A DNA stretch of 64,000 nucleotides. Origin: Enterobacter sp. Cy-643 (GTDB lineage Bacteria; Pseudomonadota; Gammaproteobacteria; Enterobacterales; Enterobacteriaceae). The notes beneath the pieces are model-generated. The model saw only the letters and a list, made by a program, of their open reading frames with translations, was not told the origin of the DNA and did no database searches. The stretch covers positions 1,116,001 through 1,180,000 of the forward strand of contig NZ_VWWV01000001.1 of the NCBI RefSeq assembly GCF_011752815.1, in the 5' to 3' direction. Positions 10,585-19,257 of this stretch are shown one piece after another; position 1 is the first letter of the stretch, and every line of letters begins with the position of its first letter. The position numbers and the translations under genes were made by a program.

Positions 10585-11754
10585 ATGTTGGAACTGCTGT
10601 TTCTGCTGTTACCCGTTGCAGCCGCTTATGGTTGGTACATGGGGCGCAGAAGTGCGCTGCAAGACAAACAGCAGGAGGCCAGCCGCCTTTCTCGTGACTA
10701 TGTCGCCGGGGTTAACTTCCTGTTGGCTAACCAGCAGGACAAAGCGGTTGACCTGTTCCTCGATATGCTTAAAGAAGACACAGGCACCGTCGAAGCGCAC
10801 CTCACGTTAGGGAATCTTTTCCGCCAGCGTGGTGAAGTTGACCGGGCCATCCGTATCCACCAGTCGCTTATGGAAAGTGCGTCGCTGAACTACGACCAGC
10901 GGCTGCTTGCCGTTCAGCAACTAGGCAAAGACTACATGGCCGCCGGCCTTTATGACCGCGCCGAAGATATGTTCAGCCAGCTTATCGACGAAACCGACTT
11001 CCGCATCAGCGCGCTGCAGCAACTGTTACAAATTCACCAGGCAACAAGCGACTGGCAGAAAGCCATCGACGTGGCCGAACGCCTGGTTAAGCTCGGCAAA
11101 GACAAACAGCGTGTGGAAATCGCGCATTTCTACTGTGAACTTGCGCTACAAAACATTGGCAATGACGACACGGACAAGGCGATGTCCCTGCTGAAAAAAG
11201 GGGCGGCTGCAGATAAAAATTGCGCCAGAGTCTCCATCATGATGGGGCGCATTTTCATGGAAAAAGGCGAGTATGCCAAAGCGGTAGACTCGTTAAAACG
11301 CGTGATTGAGCAGGACAGTGAACTGGTCAGCGAAACGCTGGAGATGCTGCAGGTGTGCTATCAGCAGCTAGGCAAACCTGACGAGTGGGAAACTTTCCTC
11401 AAGCGCTGCGTGGAAGAAAACAGCGGGGCGGTGGCAGAGCTTATGCTGGCGAGTATTCTGGAGCAGCGCGAGGGCGCTGAAACGGCCCAGATGTATATCA
11501 ACCGTCAGCTGCAACGCCACCCAACAATGCGGGTATTCCATCGTCTAATGGATTACCACCTTCATGAGGCGGAAGAAGGGCGAGCGAAAGAGAGCCTGAT
11601 GGTACTGAGGGATATGGTTGGCGAGCAAATCCGCACCAAGCCCCGCTATCGCTGTCAAAAATGCGGCTTTACCGCGTATACCATGTACTGGCATTGTCCA
11701 TCCTGCCGCGCCTGGTCAACGGTAAAACCGATCCGCGGGCTGGACGGTCAGTAG
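10585..11754 (+). CDS. lapB: LapB (YciM), TPR protein controlling LPS synthesis
   Basis: A 389-residue protein with an N-terminal membrane anchor (LELLFLLLPVAAAYGWYMG), then about nine tetratricopeptide repeats facing the cytoplasm, and a C-terminal rubredoxin-type metal site with two CxxC pairs (CQKCGF...HCPSC). LapB is the adaptor through which FtsH degrades LpxC, so it sets the rate of lipid A synthesis; it is essential in E. coli under normal growth. Length equals that of E. coli. The terminator stem begins inside its last codons. Confidence 0.97.
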   Translation: MLELLFLLLPVAAAYGWYMGRRSALQDKQQEASRLSRDYVAGVNFLLANQQDKAVDLFLDMLKEDTGTVEAHLTLGNLFRQRGEVDRAIRIHQSLMESASLNYDQRLLAVQQLGKDYMAAGLYDRAEDMFSQLIDETDFRISALQQLLQIHQATSDWQKAIDVAERLVKLGKDKQRVEIAHFYCELALQNIGNDDTDKAMSLLKKGAAADKNCARVSIMMGRIFMEKGEYAKAVDSLKRVIEQDSELVSETLEMLQVCYQQLGKPDEWETFLKRCVEENSGAVAELMLASILEQREGAETAQMYINRQLQRHPTMRVFHRLMDYHLHEAEEGRAKESLMVLRDMVGEQIRTKPRYRCQKCGFTAYTMYWHCPSCRAWSTVKPIRGLDGQ

Positions 11755-11766
11755 CCCGCTTTTTTT
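11735..11766 (+). terminator. lapAB terminator overlapping the lapB stop codon
   Basis: Stem GCGGGCT (11735-11741) / AGCCCGC (11753-11759) followed by seven T. The left arm lies in the last coding codons and the TAG stop (11752-11754) runs into the right arm. Confidence 0.8.
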
Positions 11767-11947
11767 AAAAGCTCAGATTTTAGTTACAACATACTATTAA
11801 ATATTGCATCGTCCCCAGCTTCAGCATCGTGCAACTTTCGCCTGGCAGAGGCCAATCGCGGCTGTAAATTTACCTGGCTGGCGAGTAGAATGCTGCCGTT
11901 TAACTTTTTTGCGCCGCGCTGGTGCCCAACAGTCAGAAGGTTTTGCC

Positions 11948-12685
11948 ATGAATTCAACTGCGTCATCCTCCTCCCGTGTTGTCACCGAATCGCCGATAGT
12001 CGTTGCACTTGATTATGATAATCGCGATAACGCCCTGGCCTTTGTCGACCGTATAGACCCGCGCGACTGCCGCCTGAAAGTAGGGAAGGAGATGTTTACC
12101 CTGTTTGGCCCGCAGCTGGTGGGCGATTTGCAACAGCGCGGTTTTGACGTGTTCCTCGATCTGAAATTCCACGATATTCCAAACACCACCGCGCGGGCCG
12201 TAGCTGCTGCGGCAGAAATGGGCGTGTGGATGGTCAACGTTCATGCTACGGGCGGTGCCCGTATGATGCGTGCGGCAAAAGAAGCGCTTGTCCCTTTTGG
12301 GAAAGATGCACCGTTGCTGATTGCCGTTACCGTTTTGACCAGCATGGAAGCCAGCGACCTGGCCGATCTGGGCATTACCGCCAGCCCGGCAGATTATGCC
12401 GAGCGTCTGGCGACGCTGACCAAAGAGTGTGGCCTGGACGGTGTAGTGTGCTCTGCGCAGGAATCGGTACGCTTTAAGGCGGCCTTAGGCCGAGAATTCA
12501 AGCTTATTACACCGGGCATTCGTCCCCTCGGTAGCGATGCCGGCGATCAGCGCCGAATCATGACACCACAGCAGGCTCAGCAAGCGGGCGTAGACTTTAT
12601 GGTCATTGGGCGTCCGATCACCCAATCAGGCGATCCCGCGCAGACTTTACGTGATATCCGCGCCTCGCTGGTGCAGGGGGCATAA
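11948..12685 (+). CDS. pyrF: Orotidine-5'-phosphate decarboxylase (PyrF)
   Basis: This 245-residue TIM-barrel enzyme converts OMP to UMP, the last step of de novo pyrimidine synthesis. The active-site motif [10 protein letters not shown] places catalytic Asp71, Lys73 and Asp76 as in E. coli. The phosphate-binding motif [14 protein letters not shown] is intact near the C-terminus. The ATG at 11948 ([12 protein letters not shown]) gives the exact E. coli length; an in-frame upstream extension is rejected. The TAA stop shares its last base with the yciH start, so the two genes are translationally coupled. Confidence 0.97.
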   Translation: MNSTASSSSRVVTESPIVVALDYDNRDNALAFVDRIDPRDCRLKVGKEMFTLFGPQLVGDLQQRGFDVFLDLKFHDIPNTTARAVAAAAEMGVWMVNVHATGGARMMRAAKEALVPFGKDAPLLIAVTVLTSMEASDLADLGITASPADYAERLATLTKECGLDGVVCSAQESVRFKAALGREFKLITPGIRPLGSDAGDQRRIMTPQQAQQAGVDFMVIGRPITQSGDPAQTLRDIRASLVQGA

Positions 12686-13011
12686 TGAAAGACAATAACA
12701 GTCGACTGGTCTATTCCACAGAAACCGGGCGTATTGATGAGCCGAAGGCTGAAGTCCAGCGCCCAAAAGGCGACGGCATTGTGCGCATTCAAAAGCAGAC
12801 CAGCGGCCGCAAAGGGAAGGGCGTATGCCTGATTTCTGGTATTGATGCCGACGATGCGACGCTGGCAGCCATTGCTGCGGAGCTGAAAAAGAAATGTGGC
12901 TGCGGTGGCGCGGTCAAAGACGGCGTGATTGAAATCCAGGGCGATAAGCGCGATTTGATAAAATCATTGCTGGAAGCTAAAGGCATGAAAGTGAAACTCG
13001 CGGGCGGGTAA
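12685..13011 (+). CDS. yciH: YciH, SUI1/eIF1-like translation factor
   Basis: A 108-residue protein of the SUI1 (eIF1) fold, recognised by GKGVCLISGI and the C-terminal KKKCGCGGAVKDGVIEIQGD. In E. coli YciH acts with the initiation machinery, can discriminate against aberrant initiation complexes, and is linked to stress translation; it is not essential. Its ATG overlaps the pyrF stop by one base. A strong terminator follows. Confidence 0.95.
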   Translation: MKDNNSRLVYSTETGRIDEPKAEVQRPKGDGIVRIQKQTSGRKGKGVCLISGIDADDATLAAIAAELKKKCGCGGAVKDGVIEIQGDKRDLIKSLLEAKGMKVKLAGG

Positions 13012-13033
13012 CTCGGAATAAAATTAATTATTG

Positions 13034-13065
13034 GGCCACGGCAATACCGTGGCCTTTTATTTTTA
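13034..13065 (+). terminator. pyrF-yciH terminator
   Basis: Stem GGCCACGG / CCGTGGCC with a CAATA loop and a T-rich tail. Confidence 0.88.
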
Positions 13066-13140
13066 ATGCTGTTAGTCAGACCTGAAAATTAACACGTAAT
13101 GAATTCGTCAAAGCAAGTTAGCTTTTGCTGGCGTCCTGCC

Positions 13141-13362
13141 TTATTTACCCACCTGGTGACCGATAATACCGCCTACTGCCGCACCGCCAAGCGTACCCAG
13201 CGTGCTGCCGTCGGTCAGGACTGCGCCACCCAGCGCACCGGCACCTGCGCCGATTGCCGTGTTGCGGTCACGCTTAGACCAGTTAGAACAAGCACTCAGG
13301 GACATTGCGAGGGTAATAGCCAGCATTGCAGCGGCCACTTTTTTGTTATTTAAGGTCATCAT
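13141..13362 (-). CDS. osmB: OsmB, osmotically inducible outer-membrane lipoprotein
   Basis: A 73-residue lipoprotein precursor. It has a signal peptide (KKVAAAMLAITLAMSLSAC) with lipobox LSAC, after which the mature protein begins CSNWSKRDRN. The rest is a glycine-zipper region (AIGAGAGALGGAV, GTLGGAAVGGIIG) nearly identical to E. coli OsmB. osmB is induced by high osmolarity, stationary phase (RpoS) and the Rcs system in E. coli. A start one codon later (MTLNN) is possible. It is transcribed alone, towards yciH. Confidence 0.95.
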   Translation of the reverse strand: MMTLNNKKVAAAMLAITLAMSLSACSNWSKRDRNTAIGAGAGALGGAVLTDGSTLGTLGGAAVGGIIGHQVGK

Positions 13363-13584
13363 ACTTTCTCCAGAATAATTGATTCACGGAAGCCAGTCTC
13401 AGTTAAGTATAGTAAGAATTCACCACTTTACCGGGCAGTTCGTGAAACGATGTCGCGATATAAACTTAGAAAAGGGCAGGTGCGCTTATTACTCCCTGTT
13501 ATATCGCTAAATTCTATTCTAATTTTTCTCGATGATTAACACAGGTAAAAACTCTTAATTCCAGCGTGGGAATATTCTGAGAGA

Positions 13585-13606
13585 GAAAAAGCCCGCTCGC
13601 GCGGGC
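13585..13606 (-). terminator. yciT terminator
   Basis: On the minus strand a 6-bp GC stem (GCCCGC / GCGGGC, 4-nt loop) is followed by TTTTTCTC, 10 bases past the yciT stop. Confidence 0.8.
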
Positions 13607-13615
13607 AACAGGGGC

Positions 13616-14374
13616 TTAGACGGCGGCGTAGGGGTCAACGATGTCCACCTGCAGATGGGCGGCTTTCAGTTGCTCCAGCGTCTCCTGGCCAAGTGCTGCA
13701 TCGGTGATAACGCGATTGAAACGTGAAATCGGGCCTAAAGTATACGGATGCACGTTGCCAAACTTACTGCTGTCCGTCAGCACGATGGCCTCACTGCCTT
13801 TCTCCAGCACAGAATTCACCACATCGGTACGCAGCATATCGCGCCCGGTAAAGCCGGTTTCCGGCAAGAAGCCGTCAATGCCGATAAAAGCCTTACTGAA
13901 ATGCAGCTGCTGGATAAACTGGCGGGTAAGCGGCCCGACCATGCTTTCACTTTTCTTCTGATAAATCCCGCCGACCAGAATCACTTCACAATCCGTGTCT
14001 TTCAGCAAATGAGCGATATAGCTGCTGACGGTGATCAGCGTGACTTTTTTCTGTTCCGCCAGCGTGCGGGCAAGAAGCGCGTTGCTGCTGCCATTTTCGA
14101 TAAACACGGTTTCACCATCATTCACCAGCGAAGCGGCATATTGCGCAAGCTGTAGCTTGAGGGTGTAGTTGTTCATCATGCGAGTTTCAACGTCATCGCT
14201 ATCCAGCGGCACGGCAAAACCATGCGTGCGGCGAAGATAATTATTTTTTTCCAGCAGGTTTAAATCCTGGCGGATGGTGACTTCTGAAACGCCGGTTGTT
14301 TTCGCCAGAGAGGCGACGCTAACCCGGCCCTGATCGATAACCATCTGCAGAATAATTTGTTGTCTTGAGTTCAT
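13616..14374 (-). CDS. yciT: YciT, DeoR-family transcriptional regulator
   Basis: A 252-residue DeoR-type repressor. The N-terminal winged helix includes [20 protein letters not shown], and the sugar-phosphate-sensing C-terminal domain carries [15 protein letters not shown] and [17 protein letters not shown]. It is close in sequence to E. coli YciT. Here it lies 43 bases downstream of pflF in the same direction, not next to the gene neighbours it has in E. coli. This makes it a good candidate local regulator of pflE-pflF and fsaA. The likely ligand is a sugar phosphate; none is established. DeoR-like repeats occur in the pflE-fsaA control region. Confidence 0.92.
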   Translation of the reverse strand: MNSRQQIILQMVIDQGRVSVASLAKTTGVSEVTIRQDLNLLEKNNYLRRTHGFAVPLDSDDVETRMMNNYTLKLQLAQYAASLVNDGETVFIENGSSNALLARTLAEQKKVTLITVSSYIAHLLKDTDCEVILVGGIYQKKSESMVGPLTRQFIQQLHFSKAFIGIDGFLPETGFTGRDMLRTDVVNSVLEKGSEAIVLTDSSKFGNVHPYTLGPISRFNRVITDAALGQETLEQLKAAHLQVDIVDPYAAV

Positions 14375-14389
14375 GTCAGCCAGTAGTCA

Positions 14390-14411
14390 GGCGGTGGGAT
14401 TAACCACCGCC
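14390..14411 (-). terminator. Hairpin between pflF and yciT
   Basis: Minus-strand stem GGCGGTgg / CCACCGCC in the 43-base gap. It lacks a T tract, so it looks more like an attenuating or mRNA-stabilising hairpin than a full terminator. Confidence 0.45.
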
Positions 14412-14417
14412 TTCTCG

Positions 14418-16850
14418 TCAAAGAGTATGTTCCGTGCGGGCTATAATATCATCCTGTGCGTCAGGAGATAAGGCCGTAAAGAAGGCCGAGTATCCTGCAA
14501 CCCTTACCACTAAATCTCGATATTTATCAGGATTTTGTTTGGCTTCAAGCAGTGTTTCACGGGAGACAATGTTGTACTGAACGTGCCAGCCCTTGTGCGA
14601 TTCGAAGAAGGTACGCAGCATAAACATTAATTTTTCACGATCGCGTGGGTTATCTAACGTTGAAGGGTTCAGTTTTTGGTTCAATAAAACACCGCCGAGA
14701 ATTTTACTGGTCGGCAGCTTGCCCACGGAACTGATGACCGCCGTTGGACCCAGATGATCGGTCCCGGACGCGGGACTGGCTCCTTCTGCCAAAGGGGTAT
14801 GTGCTTTCCGGCCATCGGGTGTTGCCATTGTGGCTGCGCCGAACGGAACGTTTGCAGAGATAGAAGAGGTTCCCGCGTAGTATGTCCCGCCAACGGGGCC
14901 GCGGCCAAAGCGCGTGTTGTGGTAGCGCTTAAGTTCATCGATGTAGGTCTGGTAGGCGCGAGCGAGCAGCATATCGACTTCGTCATCATCGTTGCCGTAT
15001 TTTGGCGCGCCGTTAATTAATCGCTGGCGAAGTTGCTCGCCGCTCAGCCCGGCAAAGTCGTTGGCCAGAGCATCCGCCAGCTGCTGTTGCCCAATGATAC
15101 CCTGTTCAAAAACCAGTTTTCGCACGGCAGAAAGGCTATTCCCAAGATTGGCAATCCCGACCTGAAGCCCTGAAACCCAGTCGTATTTCGCGCCCCCTTG
15201 CTTAATGCTTTTGCCTCGTTCAATGCAATCATCCACCAGCGCTGAACAAAGGATATCGTGTGCGTTTTCTTCTAATACGGTATCCACCACGCATTCGATC
15301 TCGATCGATTTTTGCGTGTAATAGCGAATTTGCTGGTCCCAGGCTTCCAGCACGTCATCAAACGAAGTGAAATTGCCTTCAGACAGCGCCTTTTGCTGCG
15401 GGAGGAAAATGTTCCCACTGGTGGCATCCCGGCCATGTTCAAGGCTTGCCAGCATCACGCGGGCAAAGTTGATGAAGCTCATGCCGGTGCAGCGGTAGCC
15501 CCATTTTCCGCCGACGGCGGTTTCAATGCAGCCGATAGCCGCATAGTCATAGGCATCTTCCCGGCTGACGCCAAGCTTAATGAATTCCTCGATAACAATT
15601 TCATCATTGTTAAACGCCGGCATGCCGAATCCGCAGCGAATCACCTGCACGCAGGCATCGAGGAAGTCGCTGCTCATCCCGGCGTGATAGCGAACGCTAA
15701 GGTTAGGCTGCGTTGAGCGCAGACGACCGCAGGATTCAAGAATGGCCCAGGAGAGCGGGTTCACGGCATCCACCGCGACGCCGTGCACCAGCGTTTGTCC
15801 ACCGATGGTGACGTTTTGGTAAAGCGGGCTGCCGGCGGAGGCTTTTGAATGCGAACCGGAGCGAATTTTATTCACCTCAAGCAGCTTCAGCCAGCAGCTT
15901 TGCAGCAGCTCAATGGCCTGTTCCCGGCTGGTGGTTTGCTGTAATTCCACGTCCCGGCGGTACCACGGATAAAGGTACTGATCGAGTCGGCCAAAGGAAA
16001 CGGAATGCCCGTTGGATTCAATTTGCAGCACAAGCTGAACGAAATAGCTGAGCTGCAAAGCCTGCCAGAAGGTAACGGGCGGATGACTGGCGATATGTTC
16101 GCAGTTTTCAGCGATCGCCAACAGCTCGTCCCGTCGGGTTGCGCGTGGCTCTTCTTCCGCCATTTTCTTCGCCAGCGCCGCGTAGCGCTGGATATGGTCG
16201 CTGAGGGCCGCAAAAGTTTTATCAATGGCCTTCAGGAACTGCTCTTTGTGCAGGTCGTCCCAGTCGGTAAGCTGCAAACGCCCGCGTCGCTCGGCGACTT
16301 TCTCGCGCAGACCACGAATACCCAGCTCGAGCAGAAGCGGGAAATTAACCGCCAGGTGAGCGTCACCTGAAGTCATATTGCCTTCTGCTTTTATGATCCC
16401 GGTCGCCAGCAGCGCCTTTTGTTCGTCGGTAAACATGCCATAGCAGCGATCCTGCACCGTTTGCCCGCGCCACCAGGGACAAATTTCATGCATGACGGCT
16501 TTGTCCTCGTCGGAAATTGAAAACCCGGCGCCAGGACGGTCACCAAGCTCGTCGATTTCACTCTCAATCCAGCCCACGGTATATTCCGGGAAGAACGGCG
16601 CCCCGCGGACATGGCTGGCCTGATTCCCGACGATCAGCTCGTCGTGTTTGATCCAGATGGTTCTCTCCGCCAGATGATGGGCCAGCGCCATCGCGCGGCG
16701 AACCGGCAGCGGTTTATCCTGATGCTGCTGGTATACGGCAGTGTAGTGGCGGGCACGCTCGGTGCAGACCGGCGGCTTAACGATATGTATCAGCGCCGCT
16801 TTGTGCGCTTGTATACGTGGGCTGAGAAAGTTCAGGTTCAGTTCGGTCAT
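14418..16850 (-). CDS. pflF: PflF (YbiW), glycyl-radical enzyme of the formate acetyltransferase-like family
   Basis: An 810-residue glycyl-radical enzyme, very close to E. coli PflF/YbiW over its full length. The radical glycine is Gly786 in RVAGYSAFF near the C-terminus, and the thiyl cysteine is Cys441 in IGCIETAVGG. It lacks the double cysteine of true pyruvate formate-lyase, so the substrate is more likely a diol, sugar derivative or similar compound; it is not established. The oxygen-sensitive radical implies anaerobic use. Its activase gene pflE ends 5 bases upstream, and the aldolase gene fsaA is divergent, the same trio as in E. coli but at another map position. Confidence 0.94.
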   Translation of the reverse strand: MTELNLNFLSPRIQAHKAALIHIVKPPVCTERARHYTAVYQQHQDKPLPVRRAMALAHHLAERTIWIKHDELIVGNQASHVRGAPFFPEYTVGWIESEIDELGDRPGAGFSISDEDKAVMHEICPWWRGQTVQDRCYGMFTDEQKALLATGIIKAEGNMTSGDAHLAVNFPLLLELGIRGLREKVAERRGRLQLTDWDDLHKEQFLKAIDKTFAALSDHIQRYAALAKKMAEEEPRATRRDELLAIAENCEHIASHPPVTFWQALQLSYFVQLVLQIESNGHSVSFGRLDQYLYPWYRRDVELQQTTSREQAIELLQSCWLKLLEVNKIRSGSHSKASAGSPLYQNVTIGGQTLVHGVAVDAVNPLSWAILESCGRLRSTQPNLSVRYHAGMSSDFLDACVQVIRCGFGMPAFNNDEIVIEEFIKLGVSREDAYDYAAIGCIETAVGGKWGYRCTGMSFINFARVMLASLEHGRDATSGNIFLPQQKALSEGNFTSFDDVLEAWDQQIRYYTQKSIEIECVVDTVLEENAHDILCSALVDDCIERGKSIKQGGAKYDWVSGLQVGIANLGNSLSAVRKLVFEQGIIGQQQLADALANDFAGLSGEQLRQRLINGAPKYGNDDDEVDMLLARAYQTYIDELKRYHNTRFGRGPVGGTYYAGTSSISANVPFGAATMATPDGRKAHTPLAEGASPASGTDHLGPTAVISSVGKLPTSKILGGVLLNQKLNPSTLDNPRDREKLMFMLRTFFESHKGWHVQYNIVSRETLLEAKQNPDKYRDLVVRVAGYSAFFTALSPDAQDDIIARTEHTL

Positions 16851-16855
16851 GATGA

Positions 16856-17755
16856 TTATCCTCTAATCCAGGCTGTCATGCCTTTTTGGCTGGCGTACTG
16901 TTCGGCGAAGTGCAGAAGGTCTGGTGCATCAAGCGGCCTGCTGGCGGCCAGGTAGGGCTGACCCAGCAGGTTGTATTTGTTAATCCCTAAGGTGTGATAA
17001 GGCAGAAAATGAATGGATTTCGCGCCAATTTCGTCGGCGGCGAAATCGCTAATGGCGCGGATGGAACGTTCATCGGCGTTAAAATCGGGAATCAACGGCA
17101 CGCGGATGGTCATCTCTACGCCGCGGGCGGCCAGCTTGCGAAAGTTATCCATCACGCGTTCGGCGTTGCCGTCGGTCCACTGCTGAAAGCGCGCTTTGTC
17201 TACATGCTTGAGATCCGCCAGCAGCAAATCCAAAAAAGGTAATGAAGGTTCAATGTATTTCCACGGCACGTGCAGGCAGGATTCCACGGCGGTGTGCAGG
17301 TCGGCTTCTTTGCTGCGCTGGAGCAGTTCACGCGCCAGGTCTGGCTGCATAAAAGGTTCCCCGCCGGAGAGCGTGATGCCGCCGCCGCTTCGGGCATAAA
17401 AAGGTTTGTCGCGCAGCACGGTGGCCATAATAGAATCCGCCGTTTTCACTTCGCCGCAGACGGTCAACGCCTGGGTAGGGCAGCACGCTCGCAGGGCATT
17501 GATCGCGTTTGCATCGAGTTTGCCCCTGGCAATAAGCAGTTCGTTGTCTACACGGGAAATCACGTCCGGTGCAGCCTGCTGGCAAAGTTCGCATCCGTTG
17601 AGGCACAAACGGCGGTCCAGCAAAACGTCGCATTCGCGGCTACGGCTCTCGGGATTCTGGCACCAGCGGCAGCCTAGCGAGCATCCTTTCAGGAAGACGA
17701 CCGTACGGATCCCCGGGCCATCGTGCGTGGAGTAACGCTGAATATTGAACAGCAT
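16856..17755 (-). CDS. pflE: PflE (YbiY), radical SAM activating enzyme for PflF
   Basis: A 299-residue radical-SAM activase that generates the glycyl radical on PflF. The SAM/4Fe-4S motif is Cys25-x3-Cys29-x2-Cys32 (CSLGCRWC), followed by a cysteine-rich insert ([13 protein letters not shown]) resembling the ferredoxin-like insert of glycyl-radical activases. [12 protein letters not shown] is also present. It begins [18 protein letters not shown], as in E. coli. The first gene of the pflE-pflF(-yciT) transcription unit, it starts 58 bases from an FNR-like box. Confidence 0.94.
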   Translation of the reverse strand: MLFNIQRYSTHDGPGIRTVVFLKGCSLGCRWCQNPESRSRECDVLLDRRLCLNGCELCQQAAPDVISRVDNELLIARGKLDANAINALRACCPTQALTVCGEVKTADSIMATVLRDKPFYARSGGGITLSGGEPFMQPDLARELLQRSKEADLHTAVESCLHVPWKYIEPSLPFLDLLLADLKHVDKARFQQWTDGNAERVMDNFRKLAARGVEMTIRVPLIPDFNADERSIRAISDFAADEIGAKSIHFLPYHTLGINKYNLLGQPYLAASRPLDAPDLLHFAEQYASQKGMTAWIRG

Positions 17756-17775
17756 GGCATCTTCCTTCTTTGTTT

Positions 17776-17799
17776 CTTTCGTAAATTAAATTACTTTCG
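17776..17799. promoter_or_regulatory. Candidate DeoR-family operator: two CTTTCG direct repeats
   Basis: CTTTCG occurs at 17776-17781 and again at 17794-17799, 18 bases start to start, separated by an A/T-rich spacer. Several DeoR-family repressors (AgaR, GlpR relatives) bind direct repeats containing CTTTCG or TTCG. It lies just upstream of pflE, where a repressor would block transcription. The neighbouring DeoR protein YciT is the obvious candidate binder; this is inference. Confidence 0.5.
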
Positions 17800-17812
17800 A
17801 ATGAAGGCTATA

Positions 17813-17826
17813 TTGATATTGATCAG
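17813..17826. promoter_or_regulatory. FNR-like box in the pflE-fsaA divergent region
   Basis: TTGAT-ATTG-ATCAG matches the FNR consensus TTGAT-N4-ATCAA at nine of ten defined positions. Its centre is about 64 bases from the pflE start and 73 from the fsaA start, compatible with a class II site at about -41.5 for pflE. That fits anaerobic use of a glycyl-radical enzyme. Confidence 0.6.
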
Positions 17827-17891
17827 CTAAACAATCGACAGTCGGGTTATGATGCGCTCAGTGAGAGATGACTCTAATTCTGGAGAGCGTA

Positions 17892-18554
17892 ATGGAACTG
17901 TATTTAGATACCGCAGATGTTGCCGCCGTTAAGCGTCTTGCCCGTGTTCTGCCGCTGCAGGGCGTAACTACCAATCCATCCATCGTTGCCAAAGCGGGAA
18001 TTTCCCTGTGGGAAGTGCTGCCTGCGCTGCAGGACGCGCTGGGGGGGGAAGGTCAGCTGTTTGCTCAGGTGATTGCGAACCGGGCTGATGAAATGGTGAA
18101 AGAGGCACAGCTGCTAACCACGCGGGTGCCGGGGCTGGTTGTTAAGATTCCCACTACGCCGGAAGGCCTGGCGGCACTTAAACAGCTTAAAGTCCTCGGG
18201 ATCCCAACGCTGGGTACGGCAGTTTATGGCGCGACGCAGGGGCTACTGGCCGCGCTGGCGGGCGCTGAATACGTTGCGCCTTATGTGAACCGGCTGGATG
18301 CTCAGGGCGGGGACGGGATTCAGATGGTACAGGATCTCCAGCAGCTTCTGACGCTGCATGCCCCTGACGCGAAAGTGCTGGCAGCCAGCTTCCGCACGCC
18401 GCACCAGGCGATGTCATGTCTTTTGGCCGGCTGCGAAGCGATCACGCTGCCGATTGATGTGGTCGAACAGATGCTGGTCACGCCTGCGGTGACGGCGGCG
18501 ATAGACGGGTTTGAAAAAGACTGGCAGGGTGCTTTCGGCTCATTAACGCTCTAA
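17892..18554 (+). CDS. fsaA: Fructose-6-phosphate aldolase (FsaA)
   Basis: A 220-residue enzyme of the transaldolase-like family that reversibly splits fructose 6-phosphate into dihydroxyacetone and glyceraldehyde 3-phosphate. The Schiff-base lysine is Lys85 in [22 protein letters not shown] and [19 protein letters not shown] are intact. Length equals E. coli FsaA. The ATG at 17892 ([10 protein letters not shown]) follows GGAGAGCGTA; a reading from 17868 would add eight unsupported residues. Divergent from pflE, it shares the control region with the FNR-like box and CTTTCG repeats. Confidence 0.95.
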   Translation: MELYLDTADVAAVKRLARVLPLQGVTTNPSIVAKAGISLWEVLPALQDALGGEGQLFAQVIANRADEMVKEAQLLTTRVPGLVVKIPTTPEGLAALKQLKVLGIPTLGTAVYGATQGLLAALAGAEYVAPYVNRLDAQGGDGIQMVQDLQQLLTLHAPDAKVLAASFRTPHQAMSCLLAGCEAITLPIDVVEQMLVTPAVTAAIDGFEKDWQGAFGSLTL

Positions 18555-18563
18555 TCAGTTACG

Positions 18564-18581
18564 GCCACCGTTCGCGGTGGC
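18564..18581 (+). terminator. Probable fsaA terminator
   Basis: Stem GCCACCG / CGGTGGC with a TTCG tetraloop, 10 bases after the fsaA stop; the tail is only weakly T-rich. Confidence 0.6.
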
Positions 18582-18594
18582 TTCCACCTAAAGC

Positions 18595-18787
18595 CTATTT
18601 AATGCAGGAATCCAGCACTTTCAGGATCACATCCAGATCTTCTTCACGCTTCACTTCGTATAGTTCCCGGCAAAACGCTGGCGCGGATTCAACACTGTGG
18701 CGAGAAGAGCGCCTTACTTTTAGTATCCTGATTGCGGCGATGGGAATTTATATGGCCATCCAGGGCTGGATCGGTCTGGTTCACTGA
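18595..18787 (+). other. Unassigned short stretch between fsaA and yciZ, open on both strands
   Basis: On the plus strand a frame ending at 18787 finishes with a membrane-helix-like peptide (FSILIAAMGIYMAIQGWIGL, then VH). It has no convincing start: the ATG at 18602 lacks a ribosome-binding site, and the in-frame ATG at 18746 would leave about 14 residues. On the minus strand a frame ending at 18595 reads CRELYEVKREEDLDVILKVL before its stop, which looks like the tail of a soluble protein. It is bracketed by two hairpins. One of the two may be a real micro-gene or a remnant; I cannot decide which. Confidence 0.3.
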
Positions 18788-18809
18788 ACGCTTTCATTGC
18801 GATCGTATA

Positions 18810-18840
18810 AAAAAGCAGCCTTTATTTTGGGCTGCTTTTT
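18810..18840. terminator. Bidirectional terminator before yciZ
   Basis: An 11-bp stem AAAAAGCAGCC / GGCTGCTTTTT with A and T runs on both sides, serving yciZ on the minus strand and whatever lies upstream on the plus strand. Confidence 0.8.
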
Positions 18841-18852
18841 TGGCCAGAAAAT

Positions 18853-19035
18853 TTAAATTTCCCAGGGCGATTTTTTTTGCTCGCCGTCCTGCTTGTTTTC
18901 ATCGTTATTTATGCTCAGCAATTCCGCTTTGAGGATCTCAAGGTTGTTTATCGCGGAGGCATAATCTTTGGCAACCAGAATATCCAGCACGGTATCAATA
19001 CGTTTGGCAAGCTGCTGTGGATTCAGTGTTGGCAT
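18853..19035 (-). CDS. yciZ: YciZ, UPF0509 family protein
   Basis: A 60-residue soluble protein. The body [19 protein letters not shown] and [14 protein letters not shown] match E. coli YciZ, and the tail ends KKSPWEI. I place the start at 19035 (MPTLNPQQL), which has an AGGA box at the right distance; a longer reading from 19068 is less likely. Function unknown. In E. coli it is next to gmr; here rpfF has been inserted between them. Confidence 0.85.
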   Translation of the reverse strand: MPTLNPQQLAKRIDTVLDILVAKDYASAINNLEILKAELLSINNDENKQDGEQKKSPWEI

Positions 19036-19257
19036 GGTTAATCCTGTCTGTGTTAGGGAATGAATCATTTATCCATAATGCAAAAAATAGCCGTTAAAGA
19101 GAAGGGCAGTCGGCGAATTCTTAGCCTTATTCTTCAATAAATTATCGCACAACATATAAGCATTAATTATTAATCTTTGCGCTGCATTCATCAAACTACG
19201 GCCGTGGATTAGTCTGATCCTGCGATTACCGCACATTCATTTAATGAGGATCTGGCT

